From Streptomyces sp. Y2F8-2 (GTDB lineage Bacteria; Actinomycetota; Actinomycetes; Streptomycetales; Streptomycetaceae): 64,000 nucleotides of DNA. This document shows positions 17,013 through 25,427 of this stretch, in pieces. Numbering within the stretch: the first letter of the stretch is position 1; every line of letters begins with the position of its first letter. The notes beneath the pieces were generated by a model, which was not told the DNA's origin, did no database searches, and was given only the letters and a program-made list of their open reading frames with translations. The DNA is taken from the NCBI RefSeq assembly GCF_014905555.1, contig NZ_BNGS01000008.1:310001-374000 (forward strand). The letters run 5' to 3'. A program made the position numbers and the translations under genes.

Positions 17013-17756
17013 ATGCCGAACGAGAGGTTACGTGCTGCCATGGCGGCCGGCGGTTGGACGTACGCCGCCCTTGCGGACAAGATCGAAGTCGATCCCAAGT
17101 CCATTGAGCGATGGGTGAATCTGGGGCGTACGCCGCGCCGGGCCACGGCCATGCTGGCAGCGGAAATTCTAGGAGAAGACGTGCACGCTCTATGGCCCGC
17201 GCTCCGGCAGGCACGCTCTGCCCGCGCCGTCAGTCCGGAACTTGTGGCTCTCTACGACCAGCGGGCGGACGTCCCCGTGTCCACCTTCGTGGACATGCTG
17301 ACCCAGGCCCGGGAACACATCGACGTGTTGGTGTACGCCGCCGTCTTCCTGCACGAGGCGTACCCGAGACTCAACGATCTCTTGAAGGAGCGAGCGGCCG
17401 AGGGCTGTACGGTCCGTATCGCAGTCGGCGACGCGGACAGCTCGAACGTCCAACAGCGTGGCGACGAAGAGAAGTTCGGTCACGGCATCCAGTCCCGTTG
17501 CCGCCTTGCGCTGATGCACTACCGCCCCCTTGTCGGGGTACCTGGCATCGAGGTGCGGACCCATGCCACCACGCTCTACAACTCGATTTACAGGGCCGAC
17601 GATCAGGCACTGGTCAACGCTCACGTCTGGGGCGTGAACGCTTACGGTGCCCCCGTCTGGCACCTGCGCCGAAGTAGGGCAGGCGGCATGTTCGATACGT
17701 ACGCTGACAGCTTCGCTGCGGTGTGGGCGACCGCGACGCCTGTCGAAGAAGGGTGA
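17013..17756 (+). CDS. HTH regulator with degenerate phospholipase-D-like domain
   Basis: The 247-residue protein has an XRE-type helix-turn-helix in residues 1-60 (AAMAAGGWTYAALADKIEVDPKSIERW, of which only the start and end are helix borders). A domain of about 155 residues with the phospholipase-D-like fold follows (HIDVLVYAAVFLHEAYPRL, then IYRADDQALVNAHVWG). The HKD catalytic motif is absent, so the domain is probably a sensor and not an enzyme. ATG 17013 follows GGGAGAG by 6 bases. The gene is divergent from the kinase operon and 2 bases from the Nudix gene, so it likely controls both. Confidence 0.75.
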   Translation: MPNERLRAAMAAGGWTYAALADKIEVDPKSIERWVNLGRTPRRATAMLAAEILGEDVHALWPALRQARSARAVSPELVALYDQRADVPVSTFVDMLTQAREHIDVLVYAAVFLHEAYPRLNDLLKERAAEGCTVRIAVGDADSSNVQQRGDEEKFGHGIQSRCRLALMHYRPLVGVPGIEVRTHATTLYNSIYRADDQALVNAHVWGVNAYGAPVWHLRRSRAGGMFDTYADSFAAVWATATPVEEG

Positions 17757-17758
17757 TC

Positions 17759-18229
17759 ATGGCACGGACCGAGTACTACGACGACCCAGACGCCCCCAAG
17801 CCCAACAGCTTGGTCGTTGCGGCGTCCGCGGTGGTCACTGACGAGGAAGGACGCATTCTCCTTCAGCGCCGACGAGACAACGATCTCTGGGCTTTGCCCG
17901 GCGGCGGCATGGAGATGACCGACTCGCTACCGGGAACAGCCGTCCGCGAGGTGAAGGAGGAAACGGGCTTGGACGTGGAGATCACCGGGCTCGTGGGCAC
18001 GTACACAGACCCGCGTCACGTCATTGCCTACTCGGACGGCGAGGTGCGCAGACAGTTCAACGTCTGCTTCACGGCCCGGGTGGTCGGCGGTCGGCTCGCG
18101 ATCTCAGAGGAGTCCACAGAGCTGCGGTTCGTCCAGCCGGAGGAGGTCGATCAACTGCCGATGCACCACACGCAGCAGCTCCGGATCCGTCATTTCCTGG
18201 AACACCGTGAGCGGCCCTATCTCGGTTGA
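17759..18229 (+). CDS. NUDIX hydrolase
   Basis: The 156-residue protein has a full Nudix box, GGMEMTDSLPGTAVREVKEE followed by TGL, near residues 57-80, which binds the metal for hydrolysis of nucleoside-diphosphate-X compounds. The ATG lies 2 bases after the stop of the HTH/PLD gene, so the two are co-transcribed. The substrate is unknown. Beside a kinase it could clear a nucleotide signal or a damaged nucleotide. Confidence 0.88.
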   Translation: MARTEYYDDPDAPKPNSLVVAASAVVTDEEGRILLQRRRDNDLWALPGGGMEMTDSLPGTAVREVKEETGLDVEITGLVGTYTDPRHVIAYSDGEVRRQFNVCFTARVVGGRLAISEESTELRFVQPEEVDQLPMHHTQQLRIRHFLEHRERPYLG

Positions 18230-18361
18230 TCGCACTCGCGGCATCCGCTGCAGGAGTTCGATGCTTCGGTCTGCTTGGAGCCTGGGCGCCCTTGCCGGGC
18301 CTGCGCGTACGGTTCGCTCAAGGTCGTCTGCGTACGCCATCGTTGATGTCAGCCGAACGTC

Positions 18362-18907
18362 CTATGTGCTGATAGGCAACGCCCGCGCACGTTCACGGGC
18401 TTTGGCGCGCAGCTCCTTGAGCTCGCCGTGGAAGCTGTTGTGGCGGTTCTGGTCGAGGTTCAGGGGAAGGTCGAGCTGCGCGATGAGCTCCGACTCCATG
18501 GTCCACGGTTCATCGTGCTCTAGCCAGCACACTTGGGCGTTGTCGGCCATCCACTGACTGAGCTTGGCCTCCCCGGCCCTGCCGAAGGTCAGACGGGTCC
18601 CGCTGCCGACGCGGCGCAACTCCAGCCCCAGTAGGCAACCGAGGCTGAGTCGCAACGTTGATCCAGCCGCATTACCTCGGTAGTGATACTGCACGCGCTT
18701 TTTAAGGTTCTGCGTGCTGGTTCGGGTTGACATGTGACGCGGGGCTATGCCGACGTAGAGCAGCCGCCCGGACGCCAGAGCCGTATGGGGCGACTTCTTG
18801 AAATGCCATCCGTAGACCCCGGCTGCGGTCGGCACCGGGCTTTGCTGTACCAAGACCTCCTGTGCCGACCACAGCCGGTCAGGATGGACGAGAGCGGCAG
18901 CAGTCAC
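18362..18907 (-). CDS. GIY-YIG-like protein
   Basis: The 181-residue protein shows the start of a GIY-YIG nuclease fold: AGVYGWHFKKSP, then GRLLYVGIAPR and LKKRVQYHYRGNA, matching the GIY, YIG and Arg elements. The C-terminal Glu is plausibly in TMESELIAQLDLPLN. The start is taken as GTG at 18907 because GGAGG stands 4 bases before it. It lies alone on the minus strand between the Nudix gene and the HTH gene. A DNA-cutting role in the island is possible but unproven. Confidence 0.7.
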   Translation of the reverse strand: MTAAALVHPDRLWSAQEVLVQQSPVPTAAGVYGWHFKKSPHTALASGRLLYVGIAPRHMSTRTSTQNLKKRVQYHYRGNAAGSTLRLSLGCLLGLELRRVGSGTRLTFGRAGEAKLSQWMADNAQVCWLEHDEPWTMESELIAQLDLPLNLDQNRHNSFHGELKELRAKARERARALPIST

Positions 18908-18969
18908 GGAACCTCCAGGCAAGGCAAGAAGAGCAGAGCACGTTATTTGGCAGCGTTGAGAGGTGAGGG

Positions 18970-19386
18970 TTACGCTCTCGCCTCCTCGTTGCTAACAGCA
19001 GGAGTCAACTGCGTTGACTCGGTATCCGGACGACGTCCCAGTCTCTTAACCAGCTTTAGGACTAGCTGCGCATCCTCCTCTGACAAGGCGTTGAGATCTC
19101 GGCTGAAGATGCGCTCTCTGTCCGAGCGGGGATTTGGAAATTTCGTGACGCCGTAAAACTCCTGAGCGATCATCGCTGCAACGCCCTCCACTGTAGTGCC
19201 GAAGAGCTTGGCAATTCCTGGGAGGTCCCTGGGTGGCGGTGGATTATACTGATCGGTCTGCTCTAGCTGCACGTGGCGCCACCAAGAGGCGCTCCGTGTG
19301 CCGCCAGACTTTTCAGCCATCTGCTCGTAGGTGTACACGTGCTCGAACAAATGCTGCACGCGCCTGGTGAAGGGCTTTTCAGTCAT
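18970..19386 (-). CDS. Helix-turn-helix protein
   Basis: The 138-residue protein has an N-terminal XRE-like arrangement (YTYEQMAEKSGG, then IAKLFGTTVEGVAAMIAQEF) with an insertion of about 20 residues rich in Gln and Pro between the helices. The C-terminal half is a charged helix (LSEEDAQLVLKLVKRLGRR). It lies 38 bases after the 382-residue gene on the same strand and could regulate the block. The palindrome at 21135 is a candidate site. Confidence 0.6.
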   Translation of the reverse strand: MTEKPFTRRVQHLFEHVYTYEQMAEKSGGTRSASWWRHVQLEQTDQYNPPPPRDLPGIAKLFGTTVEGVAAMIAQEFYGVTKFPNPRSDRERIFSRDLNALSEEDAQLVLKLVKRLGRRPDTESTQLTPAVSNEEARA

Positions 19387-19423
19387 GGCGACACCTTAGG
19401 GACTCTTGGGGACCGGCGTAGAC

Positions 19424-20572
19424 TCAATGACCAAGAACGTCGTCTGCTCCCAACGAAGGGTCCGGTCCGAAGTCAGCCACACTCATTCGGGCGTGTCCCC
19501 CGGGAGGACTGGTCAATGTGCCGCGCACACGAACGGGGATTCCTGCATCGTGGCAGCGCACGGCTACGTGGTAGTCGCTGCCCGGAAGATCCATCCATAC
19601 CGTGCGACTCCGGCGCTGAATGAGTGTTTGAACCCCGACGCGACCGGTGTCGTCCTCTGGATGGCGACTGAGATCGGTGACAACGCCGTAGATCACATGC
19701 TCACTTGTGTAGACCTTCGTCTTGAGCTGTTCGGAAACGCGGTCGACGACATCGATTGCATCGCCATTGAACTCGACCCGCGCTGGTGCCCCAGGTGGTG
19801 GCGCAGCGACGCGAGACCAGTTGAAGGAGACGTCGAGTGCACTGACAGACTCCGTATTCACTACTTTGGTCAGAGCCTGGCAGAGTTCGTACGAGACCCC
19901 TTCGCCAATGGAGTCGTTGATCTCGCTCCTGGTGGGTTCGCGTTCCGCACCTGCCATTTCCTCCAGCACTGCTAGCGCGCGGGACATGGTGGCAGTCACC
20001 CGGCGATCGAAGAGAGTTTCTTCCACTTGCACGTCAATGTGGTCCTGATGTGGCGAATACACATCCTCCGGAGATCGTGCCTGACTGATGATAGGCACGA
20101 TGTAGGAGCCGCGTCGGGTCTGGCCTAGACGAACTTCGCGTGCTTGGTCACGCGCCCGAGTGGGAAAGTTCCGAAAATGTCCCTGGCGGCGGATGGTCGC
20201 TGCAGCGGAAGCCACGCGAAGGCGCTTGGCAGAGACAAAGAGTTCGTATCCGGACTCAAGCGGGATGGAGCCGTCGCTGAGGGAAGGGTGGGAGGCCCTG
20301 AGAGCGGTGACATCGTGGTAGACGGTGGCAATGGCATCGTGGACGCTCTGAATCTCTTCGCACTCGACCCTCGCCAGGTCCTGGAGGAGGATCCGTGTCC
20401 GTTTAGCGAAGTCCGGTGCGCCGGGCTTCATCGGGACTAGGACGACTTCGTCCGCCGGCCCAGGGAGGCTCCACAGCTCGGCGACGTCCCCGCCCGATAC
20501 AGGAGCCCATCCCGTGACCTTCAAGTAGCTGCGGATCTCCTCTGGACCGAAGTTCGGATAGTTGTCCACCAT
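19424..20572 (-). CDS. 382-residue protein of unknown function, partner of DUF4365 protein
   Basis: I do not recognise a family. The first 60 residues look like a small alpha/beta domain (GPEEIRSYLKVTGW, then VVLVPMKPGAPDFAKR). A long helical middle carries many Arg residues (VSAKRLRVASAAATIRRQG). The C-terminal third is beta-rich with an OB-like pattern (VYGVVTDLSRHPEDD, then IPVRVRGTLTS). There is no signal peptide or membrane segment. Its ATG follows the stop of the DUF4365 gene by one base, so the two are translationally coupled and likely act together. Confidence 0.65.
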   Translation of the reverse strand: MVDNYPNFGPEEIRSYLKVTGWAPVSGGDVAELWSLPGPADEVVLVPMKPGAPDFAKRTRILLQDLARVECEEIQSVHDAIATVYHDVTALRASHPSLSDGSIPLESGYELFVSAKRLRVASAAATIRRQGHFRNFPTRARDQAREVRLGQTRRGSYIVPIISQARSPEDVYSPHQDHIDVQVEETLFDRRVTATMSRALAVLEEMAGAEREPTRSEINDSIGEGVSYELCQALTKVVNTESVSALDVSFNWSRVAAPPPGAPARVEFNGDAIDVVDRVSEQLKTKVYTSEHVIYGVVTDLSRHPEDDTGRVGVQTLIQRRSRTVWMDLPGSDYHVAVRCHDAGIPVRVRGTLTSPPGGHARMSVADFGPDPSLGADDVLGH

Positions 20573-20573
20573 G

Positions 20574-21077
20574 TCAGTTCAACCCCAGACCGGCGCCGTT
20601 GGTCATGCGTCGCGCCGCATCGAACATGGTGCCCATGGCCTTCACAGTGAGCTCCTGGTGCTCAGGAAGGTGGACCACGGTGGTGGAGCTGCCAGCAGCG
20701 TGCCCCATGCCGTAGAGGGAAGCCCAGTACCCGTGGCAGGCAAGGACTATCGAGTCGGTCTCATGGGTCACCCACCGCCCTATGTCGGGCGGAACGATGA
20801 GCAACGCCAGGTGCCCAGGTGCCGAGCGCTCCGGGTCACGCAACTTGTCGTAGGTCTCGATGTCCAGGTCGAAGCTGTAGCCGCTGCGCACAGTGCGCGG
20901 GCTCTGGGTGCATTTGAGCTGAATGTCGACCATGAGGCCACGTGAGCGGAGGGTGACGTCGACTCCGTCCTTGTCCACGTTCCAGTCGCAGAGCGTGTAT
21001 CCGCCTTGCGTGGCTAAGGCGTGCACGAACGCACGACTGACCTGTTCCTTCTGCCAGCTCGTTGCCTCTGCGGCCAT
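20574..21077 (-). CDS. DUF4365 protein, PD-(D/E)XK nuclease-like
   Basis: The 167-residue protein has the DUF4365 core: DKDGVDVTLRSRG, then VDIQLKCTQSPR, then YSFDLDIETYDKLR and a hydrophobic LALLIVPPD strand. The D(x)n-QLK pattern is the restriction-endonuclease-like core with Gln in place of Glu, as in several nuclease families. DUF4365 genes are common in bacterial defence islands and often paired with an unknown partner, as here. ATG 21077 is preferred to the GTG at 21083 for lack of space for a ribosome site at the latter. It is divergent from the OLD nuclease gene. Confidence 0.72.
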   Translation of the reverse strand: MAAEATSWQKEQVSRAFVHALATQGGYTLCDWNVDKDGVDVTLRSRGLMVDIQLKCTQSPRTVRSGYSFDLDIETYDKLRDPERSAPGHLALLIVPPDIGRWVTHETDSIVLACHGYWASLYGMGHAAGSSTTVVHLPEHQELTVKAMGTMFDAARRMTNGAGLGLN

Positions 21078-21134
21078 GACCACCCCCCGGTTGCGTGATC
21101 GCGAGGATAGGTGGGTTCGTAGCGCGAGGGAATA

Positions 21135-21154
21135 GCGCGTGCGTACGCACGCGC
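21135..21154. promoter_or_regulatory. 20-bp perfect palindrome between DUF4365 and OLD genes
   Basis: The sequence GCGCGTGCGTACGCACGCGC reads the same on both strands. It lies about 60 bases before the DUF4365 start and 160 before the OLD start, in the shared promoter gap. It could be the operator of the nearby HTH protein. Confidence 0.5.
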
Positions 21155-21315
21155 CGGCCGCGCTGTCACAGAGCGACCGGCCGGGGTGCTCTCGACGGAA
21201 GATGTCAACTCACCAAAAACACCACGCACATGAGCCTCAGACACCTAGGCTAGTCAGCTCACGAGCCTGTGCACCTTCACGGTGCCTGCAACCTTGATCC
21301 ATGAGAGGCACAGCA

Positions 21316-23415
21316 ATGCGGATCTCGCATGTACATGTCCAGAACTATCGTGGACTCCGAGATCTGCAGATCCCAATCTCTCAGTTCGGTTGCATCATCG
21401 GCGAGAACAACGCTGGAAAGTCATCGATTCTGCAGTCACTCGATATCTTCTTCAGTGGTCCGACTCTCAAAGACTCTGATTTTTATGATGCCCGCAAGAG
21501 CCTGCGTATTGAAGTCACCTTCGAGGAGATTAAAGACGAAGACCTGGCGCGCCTTGCCGAGGAGCATCGCGGCCGAATCGAAAAAGTGGCCGAGGGTGGC
21601 AAGCTGGTACTTTCACGCGTCTATCAAGGGCCGGGCAAAGGGGCGCTGCGTCAGGTTGACGAAATTCCTGCAGATAGGCGTTACTGGCCTTCTTCTGTGC
21701 AGGAGCTTGTTGCCGGAAAGCGAGGAGACGAGTTGAGGGAAAGCGCACTATACGCCTTTCCCGAGTTGCGTGAGAGTATCTCGCAGAGGCCGACCCAAAA
21801 AGAGGTGAAAGACGCAATCGCCGGACTGGCTGCCAACCTTTCACCTGCTGAGCGAACGAAGGGTGACGTAGACCTTCCTACTGGAATGGAAAGATCCATT
21901 CAAGCACTCTTGCCGGAAGTGATCTATATTCCAGCAGTTAAAGAGCTATCTGATGACCTAAAAACTTCCGAGAGTGCTTCCTTCGGAAAACTGCTGGGCA
22001 TCCTGTTTGAGCAAATTAAGCCGCAACTGTCAAATGTTGATACGCTATTTGGCCAGCTCCGTAGTTATCTGAATACGGAGGTGCTGTCGGATGGGCGAGT
22101 CGTCGATGAACGACTTGATGAGGTTCGCCAGATTGAGGGATTGGTGCAGGGGAATCTTCAAGCAGCATTTCCCGATACTGCCGTGAGCATCGAAATCCCG
22201 CCGCCCGACCTTCGGAGCGTACTCTCGAATGCCACAATCACGGTTGATGACGGAGTGCGCGGAGCCTTCAAGAGTAAGGGTGATGGTCTGCGCAGGTCTG
22301 TAACTTTCGCTATTCTCAGGTCTTACGCGGAATTGCGAACCTCACTGCGTGGCGACTCTTCGGAAGCCAAGCCGCGCCCTTACTTGCTCCTGTTTGAGGA
22401 GCCTGAGCTTTTCCTGCACCCCCGTGCTCAGCGTCAGCTTTTCGAGGCCCTGCGAGTCTTCGCACAAGACAATCATGTCCTCGTGAGCACTCATTCCACT
22501 GCTTTTTACAGTCCGCAGGCGACTGGAACCTTTGTCAAGGTTGCGAAGGATCGAACGGTGACTCCGCCGGCATCTGTGGCCTATCCGGTGGACCTGTCGC
22601 ACTTTAGGGCGAAAGATCAGTTTCAGATGATTCGCCAAGAGAACAATGATGCCGCCTTCTTCTCTGACAGGGTGCTTCTTGTCGAAGGTGACAGTGATCA
22701 CATCTTGATTCCTTATGTTGCCCGCACACTTAATCCAGACTGGGATTTCGACAAGAGATCTGTGGCTATTGCGCGCGTGAATGGAAAGGCTAGTATTGCC
22801 AGGTATCGAGAGTTTTTTCAGCGTTTTGGTGTCTCGGTGGCTGTTCTTGCTGACCTTGACGCTATTGCAGAAGGCTTCAACAAGTTGGGCGCCAGTGAGG
22901 GCTGCGTAGAAAAACAACAACATCTCATGCAGTTGGTTGGTGCCGCTATTGCCGAGGATACTCCAGAAGCTGGCGAACTGTCTAACAATCAAGCCCGGAA
23001 GCTGCGCGACGCTCCTGCCATGAAGGAACTTTGGCGAGATGCGAAGCGAGCTTGGGAACAGCATCTGGAGGGGAAATGTGGATGGCCTGATGTGCAGCAG
23101 AAAATAGAAGACTTCTTCACGCGCGCTGTGACGCGCGATCTGCGAACGAGCCTTCTTAAGGACCCGCCCAGTAGCGATATTGCGGAGGCGAAGAGCGTTC
23201 TGATCTCGTCGTTGCGCGACGAGAAAATCTACGTGCTTGAGCGTGGTGCGATCGAAGACTACTACCCTGAGTCTATTGTGGGTGATAAATTGACGGCGGC
23301 GCAGGCCTTTTGTGATGAATATCGAACTGAAACTGCTGTCAGATCCGCCCTTGTGCGAGAAAATCCTGACGAGTGCGAGTTCGACTTCATTTTCCATAGT
23401 TTTTTTGAGGCGTAG
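21316..23415 (+). CDS. OLD-family ATPase/TOPRIM nuclease
   Basis: The 699-residue protein joins an ABC/SMC-type ATPase to a TOPRIM nuclease. Walker A is GENNAGKSS near residues 29-37, Walker B is LLLFEEPELFLHP near 357, and an STHS switch follows. The TOPRIM acid motifs are VLLVEGDSD near 453 and LADLDA near 513. This is the architecture of P2 OLD and of GajA in Gabija. No UvrD-like GajB follows, so it is a single-gene (class 1-like) OLD unless the divergent genes are its partners. GC is far below the host, which points to recent transfer. ATG 21316 follows AGAGG by 7 bases. A role in phage defence is inferred from the family and the island. Confidence 0.88.
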   Translation: MRISHVHVQNYRGLRDLQIPISQFGCIIGENNAGKSSILQSLDIFFSGPTLKDSDFYDARKSLRIEVTFEEIKDEDLARLAEEHRGRIEKVAEGGKLVLSRVYQGPGKGALRQVDEIPADRRYWPSSVQELVAGKRGDELRESALYAFPELRESISQRPTQKEVKDAIAGLAANLSPAERTKGDVDLPTGMERSIQALLPEVIYIPAVKELSDDLKTSESASFGKLLGILFEQIKPQLSNVDTLFGQLRSYLNTEVLSDGRVVDERLDEVRQIEGLVQGNLQAAFPDTAVSIEIPPPDLRSVLSNATITVDDGVRGAFKSKGDGLRRSVTFAILRSYAELRTSLRGDSSEAKPRPYLLLFEEPELFLHPRAQRQLFEALRVFAQDNHVLVSTHSTAFYSPQATGTFVKVAKDRTVTPPASVAYPVDLSHFRAKDQFQMIRQENNDAAFFSDRVLLVEGDSDHILIPYVARTLNPDWDFDKRSVAIARVNGKASIARYREFFQRFGVSVAVLADLDAIAEGFNKLGASEGCVEKQQHLMQLVGAAIAEDTPEAGELSNNQARKLRDAPAMKELWRDAKRAWEQHLEGKCGWPDVQQKIEDFFTRAVTRDLRTSLLKDPPSSDIAEAKSVLISSLRDEKIYVLERGAIEDYYPESIVGDKLTAAQAFCDEYRTETAVRSALVRENPDECEFDFIFHSFFEA

Positions 23416-23709
23416 CAGAGAACGAGCAGGTCGGCGGAACGCGTTTGGCCGGTGGCCTGAGCGGTCTGGCTTCGAGCATGATCAGGGGCCGCACGTTGGT
23501 TGGCAACTCGGACAGCCTTGGGACCAGCCCGCAACGTCCGGCGTTCGAGCGGAGCGAGCCGCCTTGAACCCGTACAGAACGAACCGGTGCCACCGCGCAG
23601 AGCTGACGGCAACCCTGACGGCAACGACGGCACACAGAGGCTGTTGATAACGACTAGCCGCAGTCAGCCGAGAGGAAGGCGGAGCCCCCGCCCAACAGCC
23701 AGCCCGATC
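23416..23709. other. No gene seen; end of island A with arm-type repeats
   Basis: No frame here looks coding. The only structure is the pair TGACGGCAA at 23604 and 23616, spaced 12 bases, about 90 bases before att copy 2. Confidence 0.5.
23604..23624 (+). repeat. Two TGACGGCAA repeats, putative integrase arm sites
   Basis: Two identical 9-mers with a 12-base period match those beside att copy 1 and one beside att copy 3. Confidence 0.5.
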
Positions 23710-23753
23710 CTACGGATCAGAAGGTTGCAGGTTCGAATCCTGCCGAGTGCGCA
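23710..23753 (+). repeat. att copy 2 (duplicate tRNA-Arg 3' region)
   Basis: This is an exact copy of 14301-14344. The tRNA 5' half is absent, so it is not a gene. The following bases TAGATCAGA are shared with copy 3 but not copy 1, so copies 2 and 3 have the more recent common flank. Confidence 0.92.
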
Positions 23754-23759
23754 TAGATC

Positions 23760-23792
23760 AGAGGCCCCCTGGGATGATCCCAGGGGGCCTCT
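23760..23792. terminator. Hairpin after att copy 2
   Basis: The 15-bp arms AGAGGCCCCCTGGGA and TCCCAGGGGGCCTCT form a very stable stem with loop TGA. It occupies the place of the tRNA terminator. Confidence 0.75.
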
Positions 23793-23855
23793 GACGTCAA
23801 CGCGGACGGAAACGCTGATCACTCCTCGGTGTCCGGCTCCGACTCGCCGGCCGAT

Positions 23856-23885
23856 GAGGTCCTGTGGAGTGATCCACAGGACCTC
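23856..23885 (+). terminator. Hairpin resembling the tRNA-Arg terminator
   Basis: The stem GAGGTCCTGTGG/CCACAGGACCTC with loop AGTGAT differs from 14353-14382 by one compensated pair. It is a relic of a second copy of the tRNA flank. Confidence 0.7.
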
Positions 23886-24018
23886 TGACTTTTCTGACCA
23901 TCGGACGGCAGGGGGCCCATGAAGATTGTCGTGTCCAGTGTGCCCCGAGGCACCGGCTCGGCCGCATGGCTGCACCGGTCAGCGCGGCGCGTGGGGACAA
24001 TAGTCCTCCCTTGGTTTA

Positions 24019-24033
24019 CTGACGGTACGTCAG
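24019..24033. promoter_or_regulatory. Operator-like inverted repeat before the glycine-rich gene
   Basis: The perfect arms CTGACG and CGTCAG surround GTA. It shares the 15-bp form CTGAC-N5-GTCAG with the operator at 3430-3444. It lies 40 bases before the start codon. Confidence 0.5.
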
Positions 24034-24072
24034 AGACGCGGCTACAGGTGGCCGTGTCCCTCGGGAGGTTCG

Positions 24073-25389
24073 ATGCATCACAAGGATGGTGGTGGGGCAA
24101 GGGCGTTCGGCCTGCGCGGCCGGGCGCCGGCCGCGGCGCTTGCCGTGGCTCTGGCGCTCGGTGTCGTGGGGATGACGGGGCAGGAGGCGTCCGCACAGAG
24201 TCCGTGCGGGACCAACGGGGTCTTCAGTAGCGGGCCGCCGCCCACCTGTACGTACACCACCACCGGTGAAGACACGTTCACCGTGCCCTCCGGAGTGACC
24301 AGCATCCATGTGGTCACCGACGGCGCAGCCGGTGCCTCCTCGAGCGGCGCCGGAGGCGCGGGCGCGCAGGTGACGGCCGACGTCCCGGTCACCCCCGGCA
24401 GCACGCTGTACGTCGAGGTCGGAGTGGGCGGAGGCCCCGGTGGTACCACCCGCGGTGGGGCGGGCGGCGGCGAGTCCGACCTCCGCACGTGCTCAGCGAC
24501 CTCGTCCGGCTGCATGCTGACCGGTGATTCGGCGGACCCGCGCTGGCTGGTGGGTGCAGGCGGCGGGGGTGGTGGTGGAGGCAACCAGTCCCTGAGCGGT
24601 GGCGCCGGTGGTGTCGGGCTCGCCTACTGCAACCCCGGCACTGATGGCACCGGGACCGGCGGTGCCGGGCCGGGCACCGGTGGAACGTGCACGTCCGGAG
24701 GAACGGGCGGCGGGGGCTCCGCCGGCTCCCCCTCCAACGGTGGGAGCGGAACACCGGGTGCCGGTGGCAGCGGTGGCAACTTCTCGTTCGCGGCCGGTGG
24801 CGGCGGAGGCGGCGCCGGTTTTTGGGGCGGGGGCGGCGGCGGTACGGGGACCAACGCCGGTGCCGGCGGGGGCGGCGGCTCCAGCTTCGCCTTCGCAAGC
24901 GCCAGCAACGTCTCCACGGTCGCCAACCCCACCGGCACTCCCTCGGTGACCATCAGCTACACGTCCCCGCCGAGCATCGTCACCACCCCCTCCAGGACCA
25001 GGCTCCAGGTCGGCACCACGGTCGTCGACCGCGCGACGGTGACCGGGAACGCCCAGGAAGGCAACCCTGCGGCGTCCGGCGCGACGGTGACCTTCTTCGT
25101 CTGCGGTCCGCCGGCGACAAGCTGCACGAGCGGCGGCACCGCGGTGGGAGGCCCACGGCCGCTGACCGCCACGTCGTCGACCACCGCCACCGCGACGTCC
25201 CCGCCGTTCCGGCCGACTGTCGCAGGGACCTATTGCTGGCGCGCGGAGTACTCGGGCAACCCGAACTACGCCGCCGTGTCGGCGGACGGCAGCAGCGAGT
25301 GCTTCACCGTGAGGGCCAAAGGCGGCGGGGGCGGCTGGCACTGGCACGACCACCAGTGGTACGACAACCTCAGTCATCCTCATCGGTGA
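24073..25389 (+). CDS. Secreted glycine-rich protein with C-terminal Ig-like domain
   Basis: The 438-residue protein has a signal peptide with a hydrophobic core LAVALALGVVGM and an ASAQS cleavage region near residue 42. A first domain of about 100 residues begins with CTYTTTGEDTFTVPSGVTSI, and three regions follow in which Gly makes up most residues (for example GAGGGGGGGG). A C-terminal Ig-like domain with two Cys pairs runs from about 300 to 420, and the tail is His-rich (GWHWHDHQWYDN). Such Gly-rich exported proteins form wall or matrix material; no enzyme motif is seen. It is the only gene of island B. Confidence 0.75.
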   Translation: MHHKDGGGARAFGLRGRAPAAALAVALALGVVGMTGQEASAQSPCGTNGVFSSGPPPTCTYTTTGEDTFTVPSGVTSIHVVTDGAAGASSSGAGGAGAQVTADVPVTPGSTLYVEVGVGGGPGGTTRGGAGGGESDLRTCSATSSGCMLTGDSADPRWLVGAGGGGGGGGNQSLSGGAGGVGLAYCNPGTDGTGTGGAGPGTGGTCTSGGTGGGGSAGSPSNGGSGTPGAGGSGGNFSFAAGGGGGGAGFWGGGGGGTGTNAGAGGGGGSSFAFASASNVSTVANPTGTPSVTISYTSPPSIVTTPSRTRLQVGTTVVDRATVTGNAQEGNPAASGATVTFFVCGPPATSCTSGGTAVGGPRPLTATSSTTATATSPPFRPTVAGTYCWRAEYSGNPNYAAVSADGSSECFTVRAKGGGGGWHWHDHQWYDNLSHPHR

Positions 25390-25427
25390 CGACCCCGGCC
25401 GACGGGACCAGCCGTCGCAGCCGTAAG

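Larger units (their letters stand above)
14301..23753. mobile_element. Integrated island A at tRNA-Arg
   Basis: The island is bounded by exact 44-base repeats of the tRNA-Arg 3' region. It contains a tyrosine-integrase remnant beside the tRNA, a kinase/Nudix cassette, and a putative defence block with an OLD nuclease. GC drops inside it: bases 22021-22080 hold only 28 G or C of 60. No replication or transfer gene is visible, so the element is probably decayed or was mobilised by others. Confidence 0.8.

Noticed and set aside
21316..23415. A complete Gabija system
   Set aside because: The GajA-like protein is present, but no UvrD/GajB helicase gene is found before the island ends at 23753 or on the other side.
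23710..23753. A second tRNA-Arg gene
   Set aside because: Only the 3' half is present; the D arm, 5' acceptor strand and half of the anticodon arm are missing. It is an att duplicate. The same holds for 25621-25664.
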